From positions 186,001-250,000 of the forward strand of contig NZ_FPKU01000001.1 in NCBI RefSeq assembly GCF_900119845.1: a stretch of 64,000 nucleotides of DNA. Reading direction: 5' to 3'. Shown one piece after another: positions 44,215 to 52,862 of this stretch. A program made the position numbers and the translations under genes. The notes under the pieces were generated by a model. That model was not told the DNA's origin and made no database searches. It worked only from the letters and a program-made list of their open reading frames with translations. This stretch comes from Devosia enhydra (lineage in GTDB: Bacteria > Pseudomonadota > Alphaproteobacteria > Rhizobiales > Devosiaceae). How positions within the stretch are numbered: the stretch's first letter is position 1; each line of letters begins with the position of its first letter.

Positions 44215-44892
44215 TCAGAACGAAAGCTTCAGGCCCGCGTCGATGATGCTGGCGGAGGCCGAACCGGTGTTGAGGTCGCTGTCCTCGTCGACCAGGCTGA
44301 CTTCGCCCGTCGTCAGGTAGCGATAGCGGCCGGTCAGCGCGATGTTGTCGGCCACGTTGATGCTGACGCCCGCACCGACCTGGGCGGCCCAGGTGGTCTG
44401 GGTATCATCGATCGACTCGGTGGTGAACGCGAAGTCGGCGTCGACGGACACAGCGGCGGCACCGATACCGGCGCCGATGAACGGGGTCACGCCGCCCAGG
44501 TCGATGCCATACCAGGCGTTGACCATGGCATAGGTGATCGAGGCAGTGCCTTCGACGTCGAGGTCGTTGCCATCATAGACGAGGCCGTTCGCCGCAGCGC
44601 TGAGATAGCCGACCTGGCCTTCGACCGACAGGCCGTTGCCGAAGGAATAGCCGATGGCGCCATCGACGCTGTAGCCGGTATCAAAGCTCATCGAGCCGGG
44701 CGTGTCGCCGACGCTCGACACGAAGTCGAAATCGTTCAGGAAGGCGGCGCCACCGAAGATCGAGGCGTAGAAGGCACCCACCGAAGCGGGCTCGCTCATC
44801 ATCGGCGCGACGGGCGGCACATAGAGATCGGCTGCAGTGGCGGTACCGGCCAGCAGTGCCATGGCGATGATGGAATAACCGAAGGTCTTCAT
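44215..44892 (-). CDS. Outer-membrane beta-barrel protein (OmpW/Omp25-like)
   Basis: A 225-residue barrel protein with a signal peptide (IIAMALLAGTATAADLYVPP) and eight-stranded-barrel features. There are alternating hydrophobic strands such as ASIFGGAAFLNDFDF, SVEGQVGYLSAAANG and WAAQVGAGVSINVADNIALTGRYRYL. It closes with a C-terminal GLKLSF, ending in Phe as barrel proteins do. The ADLYVPPVAP start is typical of the Omp25/31-type porin-like proteins of Hyphomicrobiales. Confidence 0.85.
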   Translation of the reverse strand: MKTFGYSIIAMALLAGTATAADLYVPPVAPMMSEPASVGAFYASIFGGAAFLNDFDFVSSVGDTPGSMSFDTGYSVDGAIGYSFGNGLSVEGQVGYLSAAANGLVYDGNDLDVEGTASITYAMVNAWYGIDLGGVTPFIGAGIGAAAVSVDADFAFTTESIDDTQTTWAAQVGAGVSINVADNIALTGRYRYLTTGEVSLVDEDSDLNTGSASASIIDAGLKLSF

Positions 44893-45200
44893 TGGGAGCC
44901 CCATTGATTCGTAAGGCCCCAAAGAGGCGCCCGAAGCGCGTCGCGGTCAAAACAAAAAGTCCGGTTCACCGCATTGGCGACTCCCCCCGTGGCAGCCCTG
45001 CCACACCGCTCTTCCCGGAGCCATCGGGCACGCCTTCTCCTGCCCCTCGCCGCAACCGCACTGACGCGAAACGTGCGTCCTGCTCGCGTCCGACCCCGGC
45101 GGTTACATTTTGGTAAGCCTCGGCGCGGCCCCTTGCGCTCGCTTGCGTTTTTTGTGACGCATTGACGACGTCCACAGCCGGCGCCGCCGCGGAGACTGCC
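44893..45200. other. Divergent intergenic region, no gene
   Basis: This 308-base space separates the divergent outer-membrane protein gene and sbmA. It should carry both promoters. I found no clear -35/-10 pair, repeat or RNA in it. Confidence 0.5.
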
Positions 45201-46274
45201 ATGATCAAATCCTTCTTTGCCAACCGCAAATGGGCGCCATGGGCCTATGGGGGCGGGCTGTTCCTCATCCTCTCCATCTACATCCAGGTGCAGTTCACGG
45301 TCTTCGTGAACAGCTGGTACGGCACCTTCTACGACATGCTGCAGAACCCGGCGGGGCGCGACATGTCCGAGTTCTGGAATGCCATCTTCGGCTGGAATTT
45401 CGAGTGGGTGACCTGGTTCGGCTTCCTGCCGGTGCCCGTGCCGCGGGCCTTCTTCGTCATCGCCATTCCCTATGTGATCCTCGCCACCGCCACGAGCTAC
45501 ATCACGCGCCTCTATGCCTTTCGCTGGCGCCAGGCGATCACCGAGGATTACATCCCCCGCTGGCGCAAGGTGGAGCACGAGATCGAAGGCGCCTCCCAGC
45601 GTATCCAGGAGGATACGCAGCGGTTCGCGCTCATCGTGCAGGGGCTCGGCCTTGCCATCGTCCGCGCGATAATGACGCTCATTGCCTTCATCCCCATTCT
45701 CTGGACCCTCAGCGCGCAGGTCGACCTGCCGGTCATCCGCGACATTCCCGGTTCGCTGGTCTGGGCGGCGCTGGTCATCACGCTGGGCGGCATGGTGATC
45801 TCGTGGTTTGTCGGCTATTTCCTTCCGGGCCTCGAATACAACAACCAGAAGGTCGAGGCGGCCTTCCGCAAGGAGCTGGTTTATGGAGAGGATGACAAGG
45901 TCAATCACGGTCAGCCGGAGACGCTGTTCTCGCTCTTTACCGGCATCCGCATCAACTACCACCGGCTCTATCTGCATTACGGCTATTTCGATCTCTGGGC
46001 CAATCTCTATTCCCAGGTGACGCTCCTGACGCCGCTGATCATGATCGGGCCAGGCATGATGGCCGGGGCGGTCACCTTCGGCACCTTCCAGCAGGTCTCG
46101 AACGCCTATGGCCGCGTCGATGGCGCCATGTCGATCATTCTGGACAACTGGACGACGCTGACGGAATTGCGCTCGATCTGGAAGCGCCTGCACGAATTCG
46201 AGGACAATCTCGACCGTTTCGACACCGGCCACGATGTGGGCGATGGGCTGCCCGAAGCCAGCCCTGCCCAATAG
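45201..46274 (+). CDS. sbmA: SbmA/BacA family peptide transporter
   Basis: An inner-membrane protein of 357 residues that imports peptides such as antimicrobial peptides, and in symbiotic rhizobia is needed for bacteroid development. It has the SbmA_BacA topology of about seven spans and no ATP-binding domain: VQFTVFVNSWYGTFYDMLQ, YITRLYAFRWRQAITEDYIPRWR and LEYNNQKVEAAFRKELVYGED. YSQVTLLTPLIMIGPGMMAGAVTFG lies near the C-terminus. ATG 45201 (after GGAG) is preferred to TTG 45162. A hairpin follows. Confidence 0.93.
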   Translation: MIKSFFANRKWAPWAYGGGLFLILSIYIQVQFTVFVNSWYGTFYDMLQNPAGRDMSEFWNAIFGWNFEWVTWFGFLPVPVPRAFFVIAIPYVILATATSYITRLYAFRWRQAITEDYIPRWRKVEHEIEGASQRIQEDTQRFALIVQGLGLAIVRAIMTLIAFIPILWTLSAQVDLPVIRDIPGSLVWAALVITLGGMVISWFVGYFLPGLEYNNQKVEAAFRKELVYGEDDKVNHGQPETLFSLFTGIRINYHRLYLHYGYFDLWANLYSQVTLLTPLIMIGPGMMAGAVTFGTFQQVSNAYGRVDGAMSIILDNWTTLTELRSIWKRLHEFEDNLDRFDTGHDVGDGLPEASPAQ

Positions 46275-46342
46275 AGCGTTTCAAGCAGAGGTGGGCACCG
46301 GTTCAACGAAACGGTGAAAAGCTTCGGTTTTGCTGTATAAGC

Positions 46343-46372
46343 GGGGCGCGCCGGCCAAAGGCGCGCCCCTTG
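46343..46372. repeat. Perfect 10-bp inverted repeat between sbmA and ttcA
   Basis: GGGGCGCGCC and GGCGCGCCCC pair exactly around a 7-base loop GGCCAAA. A T-poor tail follows, so termination of sbmA is possible but not certain. A TATAAG word at 46336-46341 lies just before it and could be part of a ttcA promoter, which would place the hairpin in the ttcA leader. Confidence 0.5.
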
Positions 46373-46400
46373 CATTGCGCGCCTGCGATAAAGAGCTGCC

Positions 46401-47261
46401 ATGAACGAGATCGCCCCCATCACTGCCGATGCCGAAGACCTCTCGGGCGGGCATCCCATGTTCCGCGATGCGCCATCGAGCGTCGGCTTCAACAAGCTGC
46501 GCAAGCGGCTGGTGCGCAACACGCGCGAGGCGATGGATCGGTTCGGCATGGTCAGGCCCGGCGAGCGCTGGCTGGTTGCGCTTTCGGGCGGCAAGGACAG
46601 CTATGGGCTCCTCGCCGTGCTGCTCGATCTCAAATGGCGCGGGCTGCTGCCGGTCGATCTCCTCGCCTGCAATCTCGATCAGGGGCAGCCGAACTTTCCC
46701 AAGCACATCCTGCCCGAATTCCTCACTGCCAATGGCGTGCCGCACCGCATCGAGTATCAGGACACCTATTCGATCGTCACCGACAAGCTGCCGGCGGGCG
46801 CCACCTATTGCTCGCTCTGCTCGCGGCTGCGGCGCGGCAATCTCTATCGCATCGCGCGCGAGGAGGGCTGCTCGGCTTTGGTTCTCGGCCACCACCGCGA
46901 AGACAGCCTCGAAACCTTCTTCATGAACCTTTTCCACGGCGGCAAGCTCGCGGCCATGCCCGGCAAGCTGCTCAATGACGAGGGCGATGTCGAAGTGCTG
47001 CGCCCGCTGATCTATTGCGCCGAGGACGACCTTGCGCGCTTTGCCGAGGCCATGGCCTTTCCCATCATCCCCTGCGATCTCTGCGGCTCGCAGGAGGGGC
47101 TCGAGCGCAACGCCATGAAGGCGATGCTCGACGACATCGAGCGCCGCATGCCCGGCCGCAAGGACGTGATGATCCGCGCGCTGGGCAATGTCCGCCCCAG
47201 CCACCTGCTCGATCCCAAGCTCTTCGACTTCGCCGCCCTTGCCGCAGGAGCCGCCTCGTGA
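46401..47261 (+). CDS. ttcA: tRNA 2-thiocytidine biosynthesis protein
   Basis: Thiolates C32 of certain tRNAs using a labile [4Fe-4S] cluster and ATP. The 286-residue protein has the PP-loop SGGKDS at 62-67, C137 and C140 (CSLC), C225 and C228 (CDLC), and the [17 protein letters not shown] signature of the TtcA family. It overlaps the next gene by four bases (GTGA). Confidence 0.95.
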   Translation: MNEIAPITADAEDLSGGHPMFRDAPSSVGFNKLRKRLVRNTREAMDRFGMVRPGERWLVALSGGKDSYGLLAVLLDLKWRGLLPVDLLACNLDQGQPNFPKHILPEFLTANGVPHRIEYQDTYSIVTDKLPAGATYCSLCSRLRRGNLYRIAREEGCSALVLGHHREDSLETFFMNLFHGGKLAAMPGKLLNDEGDVEVLRPLIYCAEDDLARFAEAMAFPIIPCDLCGSQEGLERNAMKAMLDDIERRMPGRKDVMIRALGNVRPSHLLDPKLFDFAALAAGAAS

Positions 47262-48079
47262 TCACGCCCGATATCCTGCATCTGGCCGACATCCTGCGCG
47301 ATGCGGCCCGGGCCGAGATCCTGCCGCGCTTCCGCCGCCTCGAGACCGCCGACATCAAGCTCAAGACCGAGGCCATCGACATGGTCACGGCCGCCGACGA
47401 GGCCGCCGAGCGCATGATCGCCAAGGCAGTCGCCACCTACGCCCCCGATGCGCTGTTCGTGGGCGAGGAGGCGGTCGCCGCCGATCCATCCCTGCTGCAA
47501 AAGCTCGCCGAGGCCGATCTCGCCATTGTCGTCGATCCTGTCGATGGCACCGCCAATTTCGCCGCCGGCGTGCCGATGTTCGCGACCATGGCCACGGTGG
47601 TCAAGGCGGGCGAAGCCATCGCCGGCATCATCTACGATCCGATGGGCGATGACTGGGTGCTGGCCGAGCGCGGGGCAGGGGCGTGGCTGCGCCGGCCCGA
47701 TGGCTCGGGGCATCGCCTTGCCGTCGCCGAGCCGCCGGCGCGCCTCGATCGTATGGTGGGCTCGCTCTCGGTCGCCTTCCTGCCCGGCGATCGGGCCCGC
47801 ATCATGGGCAATGCCGCCAAGGCCCGCGTCATCGCCAATTATCGCGTCGCCGGCCATGAGCACCGCCTGATGGCGAGCGGGCATCTGCATTTCGCCATTT
47901 TCGGCAAGCTCACTCCATGGGACCATCCGGGCGGCGTGCTCATCACACAGGAGGCGGGCGGCCATGTCGCGCGCTTCGATGGCTCGCCCTATCACTTGAC
48001 CCACGAGTCGGGTGGCCTGCTCTCGGCGGCCTCGAAGGCCTGCTGGGATGAGGTGGCCGCCGAAATCCTCAGGGCCTGA
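47258..48079 (+). CDS. Inositol monophosphatase family protein
   Basis: A Mg2+- or Li+-sensitive phosphatase of 273 residues. The family motifs are [22 protein letters not shown] (metal-binding Asp residues) and [10 protein letters not shown] with the last Asp. Members include inositol phosphatase, histidinol phosphatase HisN and NagD-like enzymes, so the substrate is not fixed. GTG 47258 starts inside the stop codon of ttcA, so the two are coupled. Its end overlaps the convergent exporter gene by 11 bases. Confidence 0.9.
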   Translation: MITPDILHLADILRDAARAEILPRFRRLETADIKLKTEAIDMVTAADEAAERMIAKAVATYAPDALFVGEEAVAADPSLLQKLAEADLAIVVDPVDGTANFAAGVPMFATMATVVKAGEAIAGIIYDPMGDDWVLAERGAGAWLRRPDGSGHRLAVAEPPARLDRMVGSLSVAFLPGDRARIMGNAAKARVIANYRVAGHEHRLMASGHLHFAIFGKLTPWDHPGGVLITQEAGGHVARFDGSPYHLTHESGGLLSAASKACWDEVAAEILRA

Positions 48080-49310
48080 CCCGCGCCGCCTCGCCGCCCT
48101 CGCCGAACAGCCGGCCACGCTCGGCAAAGAGAATGCAGACTAGCGCGAGCGCCCCACAGACGAAATAGCCCGTCGCGGTCGGGGTCACCGTGCCGTTGAA
48201 CTGCTGGCCGATGATCGTGCCGATCACCGCCCCGCCCACCGTCTGCGAAAACCCGAATACCGAGGAGGCGGTGCCCGCCACGGCGCCCAGCGGCTCCATG
48301 GCAAGCGTGTTCATGTTCGAAAGCGACGTGCCGAAAAAGAACATCACGGCCACCAGCAGCACGAAGAACGTCCAGAAGGGCAGGAGGCCGATAACGCTCA
48401 GCACCGTCCACACGAGGCTCAGCCCCGTATAGAACAGCATCGACACATGGCTGATGCGGCGCATGCCATAGCGGCTCACCAGCCGCGAATTGAGAAACGC
48501 CGCCACCGCGAGCATGCCGGCCATGCCCGCAAACGCGATGGGGAAATAGACCCCGAGCCCGTAGATATCGACGAAGATCTGCTGGGCCGTAGTGATGAAG
48601 CCGTAAAGCGCGCCGAAGACGAACATCCCCGCCAGCCCGTAGCACAGCGACTGCCGCGTGCGCGCCACCAGCACGAAGCCTTCGGCGATGACCTTGGCGC
48701 GCAATGGTCGCCGGTTCTCGGGCCGCAGCGTTTCGGGCAGCCGCAGCCAGGTCCATACGAGCACCGCGGCACCCAGCAGCATCATGAAGAGAAAGATCGT
48801 CTGCCACGGCCCGGTCAGCAGCAGCACCTGCCCGATCGAGGGGGCGATGATCGGTACGGCCATGAACACCATGAAGGTCAGCGACATGATCTCGGCCATG
48901 TCGCGGCCCGAATAGCAGTCGCGCACGATGGATTGACCGATGACGCGCGCCCCCGCGCAGCCCACCCCCTGCAGGAAGCGCATCGCGAGCAGCGTCTCGA
49001 AATCATTGGCCAGCGTCGCGCCCAGCGAGGCCGCCACATAGACCACCATGCCGATGATCAGCGGCATGCGCCGCCCGAACCGGTCCGAGAGCGGGCCGAT
49101 CAGCAATTGCGTCGAACCGAGCCCGATCATGAAAGCGGTGATCACGAAGTGACGGTCGTTTTCCACCGTTACGCCGAGGCTTTCGCCCATATAGGGCAGG
49201 GCGGGCAGCATCACGTCGATGGCTAGCGCGTTGAGCGCCATCAGCGCGGCAATAAGGGCAATGAACTCGGTGCGGGAGAGACCCCGCGCCGGGTTTGAAA
49301 AAGTCGTCAT
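48069..49310 (-). CDS. Bcr/CflA-type multidrug efflux MFS transporter
   Basis: A drug:H+ antiporter of 413 residues and about 12 spans. DVMLPALPYMGESLG, IGPLSDRFGRRMPLIIG (the motif A loop) and RFLQGVGCAGARVIGQSIVRDCYSG are characteristic of the Bcr/CflA group. GGAAAG lies before ATG 49310 (MTTFSNP). A 12-base C run (coding strand) lies at 21-32 bases before the start and may vary in length. Confidence 0.88.
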   Translation of the reverse strand: MTTFSNPARGLSRTEFIALIAALMALNALAIDVMLPALPYMGESLGVTVENDRHFVITAFMIGLGSTQLLIGPLSDRFGRRMPLIIGMVVYVAASLGATLANDFETLLAMRFLQGVGCAGARVIGQSIVRDCYSGRDMAEIMSLTFMVFMAVPIIAPSIGQVLLLTGPWQTIFLFMMLLGAAVLVWTWLRLPETLRPENRRPLRAKVIAEGFVLVARTRQSLCYGLAGMFVFGALYGFITTAQQIFVDIYGLGVYFPIAFAGMAGMLAVAAFLNSRLVSRYGMRRISHVSMLFYTGLSLVWTVLSVIGLLPFWTFFVLLVAVMFFFGTSLSNMNTLAMEPLGAVAGTASSVFGFSQTVGGAVIGTIIGQQFNGTVTPTATGYFVCGALALVCILFAERGRLFGEGGEAARVRP

Positions 49311-49330
49311 CAATGGCTTTCCATGGGCGC

Positions 49331-49342
49331 GGGGGGGGGGGG
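49331..49342. repeat. G12 homopolymer upstream of the exporter
   Basis: Twelve G on the plus strand (C on the coding strand) followed by GGA/GGGG interruptions. It lies between the start of the Bcr/CflA-type gene and the end of the next MFS gene. Homopolymers of this length are prone to slipped-strand changes. Confidence 0.9.
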
Positions 49343-49429
49343 AGGGGAGAAGCGCCCTGCAATGGGTGTGAACATGAACCGCCCGGACTGCCATGGCAAG
49401 CCGGAGAGCCCTTTTCGGCGTACGCCCGG

Positions 49430-50656
49430 TCAGGCGGGACGCGGCAGCGCCGCGCCGAAGCCTTCATCCTTGCGCTCGCGGATCGGCAGGTGCAGGGCCG
49501 CCGAGCCCAGGCCGAGCAGGATGCCCAGATACCAGACGAGGTTGTACGAGCCGGTCTGGTCGAACACGAACCCGCCCAGCCACACGCCCATGAACGAGCC
49601 GAGCTGATGCGAGAAAAACGCGATGCCATAGAGCAGGCCCATATAGCGCGGCCCGAAGAAGAGACTCACGAGCCCCGCCGTCAGCGGCACGGTGGAGAGC
49701 CACAAGAGCCCGATCACCGCGGCAAAGACATAGGCGGTAAGTTCCGAAACCGGCAGGAACACAAAGAGCGCGATGGCCACCGCTCGGGTAAAGTAGATCG
49801 TCGCCAGCATCATCTGCTTGGGCAGCCGTCCGCCCAGATACCCCGCCGAGAGCGAGCCCACGATGTTGAACAACCCGATCACTGCGATCGTCCAGCTGCC
49901 CGTTTCCGGGCTCAGCCCGCATTGCACCAGATAGGCCGGCATGTGCACGTTGATGAAGGCGATGTGGAAGCCGCAGACGAAAAACCCGATCACCAGCAGC
50001 CGGTAGGACGAAAAGCGCCAGGCGCTCCTGAGTGCTCCCAGAAAGCCCAGATCGACATCGGCCACCGACCGGGCCGCCGTACCGCGCAGCGCATAGCTCA
50101 GCGGCAGCAGCGCCAGCAGGATGAAGGCAAACAGGAACAGCGCCTGCTGCCAGCCATAGGCGGTGATGAAGCCCTGGCCCAGTGGCGCAAAGAGGAATTG
50201 TCCGAAAGAGGAGGCGGCCGTGGCGATGCCGAAATAGAGGCTGCGCTTTTCGGCCGGCACGCTGCGCCCGAAGGCGGCCATCACGATGGAAAAGGACGAC
50301 ACCGAGATCGCCACGCCCACCACGATGCCGGCCGTGAGCGTGAGCATGCCGGCATCGGGCGACAGCGCCATCAGCGCCACGCCTGCCGCATAGAGCAGGA
50401 TGCCGCCGGCCACGACGCGGGCCGTGCCGTACCGGTCGGCCACGGCGCCGGCAAAGGGCTGGGCGATGCCCCAGGCAAGGTTCTGGATGGCCATGGCCAT
50501 GCCCCAGCCCTCGCGGCTGATGCCGAGGTCGCCGGCCATGGGCAGGGTAAAGAGCCCGAAGCTCGTGCGGATGCCATTGGTCACCGCTGCGATGAGGCAG
50601 CCGGCTATGACGATCGCAAGCAGGGGGATGGCGGCAGAGCGGCTGGCGGCGGACAT
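49430..50656 (-). CDS. MFS transporter (YbfB/NarK-type, unknown substrate)
   Basis: A 408-residue major facilitator protein of about 12 spans, with GISREGWGMAMAIQNLAWGIAQPFAGAVADRYG spanning helices 2-3 and the motif A loop. Its late part, FFSHQLGSFMGVWLGGFVFD, is typical of the oxalate/formate-like and YbfB-like groups. It is on the same strand as the Bcr/CflA gene, with 119 bases between, but the two are not closely similar. The substrate is unknown. Confidence 0.85.
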   Translation of the reverse strand: MSAASRSAAIPLLAIVIAGCLIAAVTNGIRTSFGLFTLPMAGDLGISREGWGMAMAIQNLAWGIAQPFAGAVADRYGTARVVAGGILLYAAGVALMALSPDAGMLTLTAGIVVGVAISVSSFSIVMAAFGRSVPAEKRSLYFGIATAASSFGQFLFAPLGQGFITAYGWQQALFLFAFILLALLPLSYALRGTAARSVADVDLGFLGALRSAWRFSSYRLLVIGFFVCGFHIAFINVHMPAYLVQCGLSPETGSWTIAVIGLFNIVGSLSAGYLGGRLPKQMMLATIYFTRAVAIALFVFLPVSELTAYVFAAVIGLLWLSTVPLTAGLVSLFFGPRYMGLLYGIAFFSHQLGSFMGVWLGGFVFDQTGSYNLVWYLGILLGLGSAALHLPIRERKDEGFGAALPRPA

Positions 50657-50748
50657 GGCATCATCCTTTTGGGATGATCTTTGTATGCCCGCCGAACCGG
50701 GGCGAAAAGCGAAATCAACTGATCCCGCCCATCACCGAAACTGATGGA

Positions 50749-51084
50749 TCAGGCGGTCTGCTTGACCGCGATGCCCTTCTCGGAGAGGAAGCTCTGCAGC
50801 TCGCCGGCCTGGAACATCTCGCGCACGATATCGGCGCCGCCCACGAATTCGCCCTTCACATAGAGCTGGGGAATGGTCGGCCAGTTGGTATAGGCCTTCA
50901 CGCCCTCGCGCAGTTCCTGGCTTTCGAGCACGTTGGCGCTGCCATAGTCGATCCCGAGATAGTTGAGGATCTGCACGACCTGGCCCGAAAATCCGCACTG
51001 CGGAAAGTCCGGCGAGCCCTTCATGAACAGGAACACGTCGTTGCTCTTGACCTTGTCGTCGATGAAGGCGGTGATGTCGCTCAT
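50749..51084 (-). CDS. grxD: Monothiol CGFS glutaredoxin
   Basis: Grx4/GrxD-type monothiol glutaredoxin (111 residues) that carries or transfers [2Fe-2S] clusters, usually with BolA. It has C30 in PQCGFSG and the glutathione-binding TNWPTIPQLYVKGEFVGGADI. It lies in the same run as bolA (51884-52117), the classical partner, with three small genes between them. The start ATG 51084 is fixed by family N-termini. Confidence 0.97.
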   Translation of the reverse strand: MSDITAFIDDKVKSNDVFLFMKGSPDFPQCGFSGQVVQILNYLGIDYGSANVLESQELREGVKAYTNWPTIPQLYVKGEFVGGADIVREMFQAGELQSFLSEKGIAVKQTA

Positions 51085-51210
51085 GGGAGAACCTTTGGGG
51101 AAAACCGTTGGGAATAAGCCTGCCGGAAACGAGACGGGCCCGTCATCGCGCGCCTGCATCGTCTTTGGCCGATAGATAGGTGATGAATAGGGCCGTGTCG
51201 AGGCTCCGCC

Positions 51211-51321
51211 CTATTCTCCGGCACCCGGATGACGGCCGGCGCGGGTATAGGACACCCAGGCATAGACCCCAAGGGCACCAAACACCAGCGCGGGCCAGAT
51301 GAAGAAAGCGTAGAGTTCCAT
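51211..51321 (-). CDS. 36-residue membrane microprotein
   Basis: A very short frame, MELYAFFIWPALVFGALGVY then AWVSYTRAGRHPGAGE. It is one hydrophobic helix (about 3-25) with a positively charged C-terminus, so it should insert with its N-terminus outside. GGAG lies eight bases before the ATG, inside the stop region of the upstream gene, which supports translation. The size and helix-plus-basic-tail form recall CcmD or CydX-like subunits, but no such partner genes are nearby, so no function is assigned. Confidence 0.65.
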   Translation of the reverse strand: MELYAFFIWPALVFGALGVYAWVSYTRAGRHPGAGE

Positions 51322-51325
51322 AGGC

Positions 51326-51559
51326 TTACTCCAGTTTTCCCAATAGTCTCACGGCAAACAGGTGGATGATGAAACCCACCACACTCCAGAAGCCGCACGC
51401 GGTGGCTACCACAAGGAAGTTGATCGAGCTCATTTCGATCGCTCCTATAGATAGGCCAATTGCAGGCGTTATCACAGAGGCTACAACGCTGCTCGAGCCG
51501 ATGGCGTTCAGGAAGCCCGCGCGCAGTTTGAGTTGCTCGGTTTCTGCCGGGCTCATCAT
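51326..51559 (-). CDS. 77-residue two-span membrane protein
   Basis: A small membrane protein with two helices (about 20-40 and 48-72) and a short basic C-terminus (RLLGKLE). I recognise no family. It begins one base after the stop of the DUF6665-like gene and its stop lies four bases before the 36-residue gene, so the string is tightly packed and likely co-expressed with bolA and grxD. Confidence 0.75.
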   Translation of the reverse strand: MMSPAETEQLKLRAGFLNAIGSSSVVASVITPAIGLSIGAIEMSSINFLVVATACGFWSVVGFIIHLFAVRLLGKLE

Positions 51560-51560
51560 C

Positions 51561-51875
51561 TCACCGCCGCATTACGCCCAGGCCGAGCAGCACCGCATCG
51601 GGGATGCCGAGATCGCGGATCACGTCGGCATGCCGGCGAAAGCCGCAGAGTTCGCGCTGCACGAAATAGGCCCACACCGCATTCCGGCTCGCCGCCAGCG
51701 CGACTGGCCGGTCAGCCTCGGTGGCAGCGGCGAGCGCCGCAAGCGTGGCCTTCACCTTGGCGTCGGCCGCGCCCATCGAGCTGGCGCGTTCGGCCATGAT
51801 CTCGGTCTCGATGGCCTTGAAGCCTGCCTCGGGCTTGACCGCCTGGATCAGCTCGATGGAGTCGCGCAGCGACAT
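51561..51875 (-). CDS. DUF6665-like protein
   Basis: A 104-residue, mostly helical protein. The pattern ERASSMGAADAKVKATLAAL and AVWAYFVQRELCGFR followed by IRDLGIPDAVLLGLG resembles the DUF6665 family of alphaproteobacteria, of unknown function. It lies nine bases after bolA and one base before the membrane protein, on the same strand. Confidence 0.75.
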   Translation of the reverse strand: MSLRDSIELIQAVKPEAGFKAIETEIMAERASSMGAADAKVKATLAALAAATEADRPVALAASRNAVWAYFVQRELCGFRRHADVIRDLGIPDAVLLGLGVMRR

Positions 51876-51883
51876 GGATCGGC

Positions 51884-52117
51884 TCAGGCCGGCGCGCTGG
51901 TCGTCAACGCCAGGGCATGCAGGGCGCCGCCCATGTCGCCCGAAAGCGCGTTGTAGACGAGCTGGTGCTGCTGCACGCGCGTCTTGCCGCGAAACGCTTC
52001 CGAGACCACGGTTGCCGCGTAGTGGTCGCCATCGCCGGCGAGGTCGCGGATATCCACCTGCGCGTCGGGCAGGGCGGCCTTGATGCGACGTTCGATTTCG
52101 GCTGCGGCCATCGCCAT
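51884..52117 (-). CDS. bolA: BolA family protein
   Basis: A 77-residue regulator or cluster-transfer partner of CGFS glutaredoxins. The signature is RVQQHQLVYNAL with H51, the residue that helps bind the shared [2Fe-2S] cluster. The start at 52117 (MAMAAAEIERRI) is chosen by family alignment. It is followed by three small genes and grxD, so the BolA-Grx pair is kept in one transcription direction, downstream of purL. Confidence 0.92.
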   Translation of the reverse strand: MAMAAAEIERRIKAALPDAQVDIRDLAGDGDHYAATVVSEAFRGKTRVQQHQLVYNALSGDMGGALHALALTTSAPA

Positions 52118-52204
52118 GGTCAGTCTCCGGCTGGTTTCAGTCAGCCCGAGATATGGCACGGGGGCCGGGGGGCTTCAATAGAAGGCCGGTCAAAGCCGCA
52201 GTGC

Positions 52205-52774
52205 CTATTGCCGCGGCGCCGCGCAGCATTCGGCATCGGCGCGGGTCGAAAAATTGGCGATCATGAACGCGATCGCGGTTTCCGACTCTTCGGCGATGGC
52301 GAGGTCCATGAGGCATTCGAAGATATAGGTGCGCCCCTGGTCGGCCGCCTCGGCATGGGCGATGCGCACCGGAAAGCCGAGCGGGGATTGCTGCGCCTCG
52401 CCCTCGTAATAGAGCGCCGGCCCGCTCTGGAAATCGCGCGTGCCGCTCTCGGTCACGGTGAAATCGGGGAACTGTTCGCGCCAGGTGGTTTCCACCGCGC
52501 CCTTGTCGAACGCCGAAAGCGCGCTCTCGGCCGTCCAGCCCTCGGCCTGCCCGTCGGCGATCATCACATCGCACTGGATGGGCGCCCCATTGTGCTGCAG
52601 CGTCAGCACGGTCACCTCGTTGCCGTCCTCCACCTGCTGGAACGACTGCGGATAAATCGCCGTGAAGGGCCGCGTTTCGAGCACGCCGCGATCGATATTG
52701 ACCGTCACCTCCTGCGCGAAGACGGAGCCGGTGGCGCCAATAAGCGCAAGAACGGTAACGATGGGATGACGCAT
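52205..52774 (-). CDS. Secreted protein between purL and bolA
   Basis: A 189-residue protein with a signal peptide (IVTVLALIGATGSVFAQ) and cysteines at about 67 (IQCDVM), 166 (FECLMD) and a late CC pair (ECCAAPRQ). I recognise no family. The mature part, with VTVNIDRGVLETRPFTAIYP, is beta-rich. The start ATG 52774 is preferred over a longer non-coding frame. The purL-(this gene)-bolA order may be a local insertion. Confidence 0.75.
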   Translation of the reverse strand: MRHPIVTVLALIGATGSVFAQEVTVNIDRGVLETRPFTAIYPQSFQQVEDGNEVTVLTLQHNGAPIQCDVMIADGQAEGWTAESALSAFDKGAVETTWREQFPDFTVTESGTRDFQSGPALYYEGEAQQSPLGFPVRIAHAEAADQGRTYIFECLMDLAIAEESETAIAFMIANFSTRADAECCAAPRQ

Positions 52775-52862
52775 GGCACGAAGGCTCCGGAGGGCGGGAT
52801 ATCGAGGGCAGCGCCAGACGCCGCCCCGCGCTGCCGGGTTCCGATGGCCGATCGGCCCGCGA

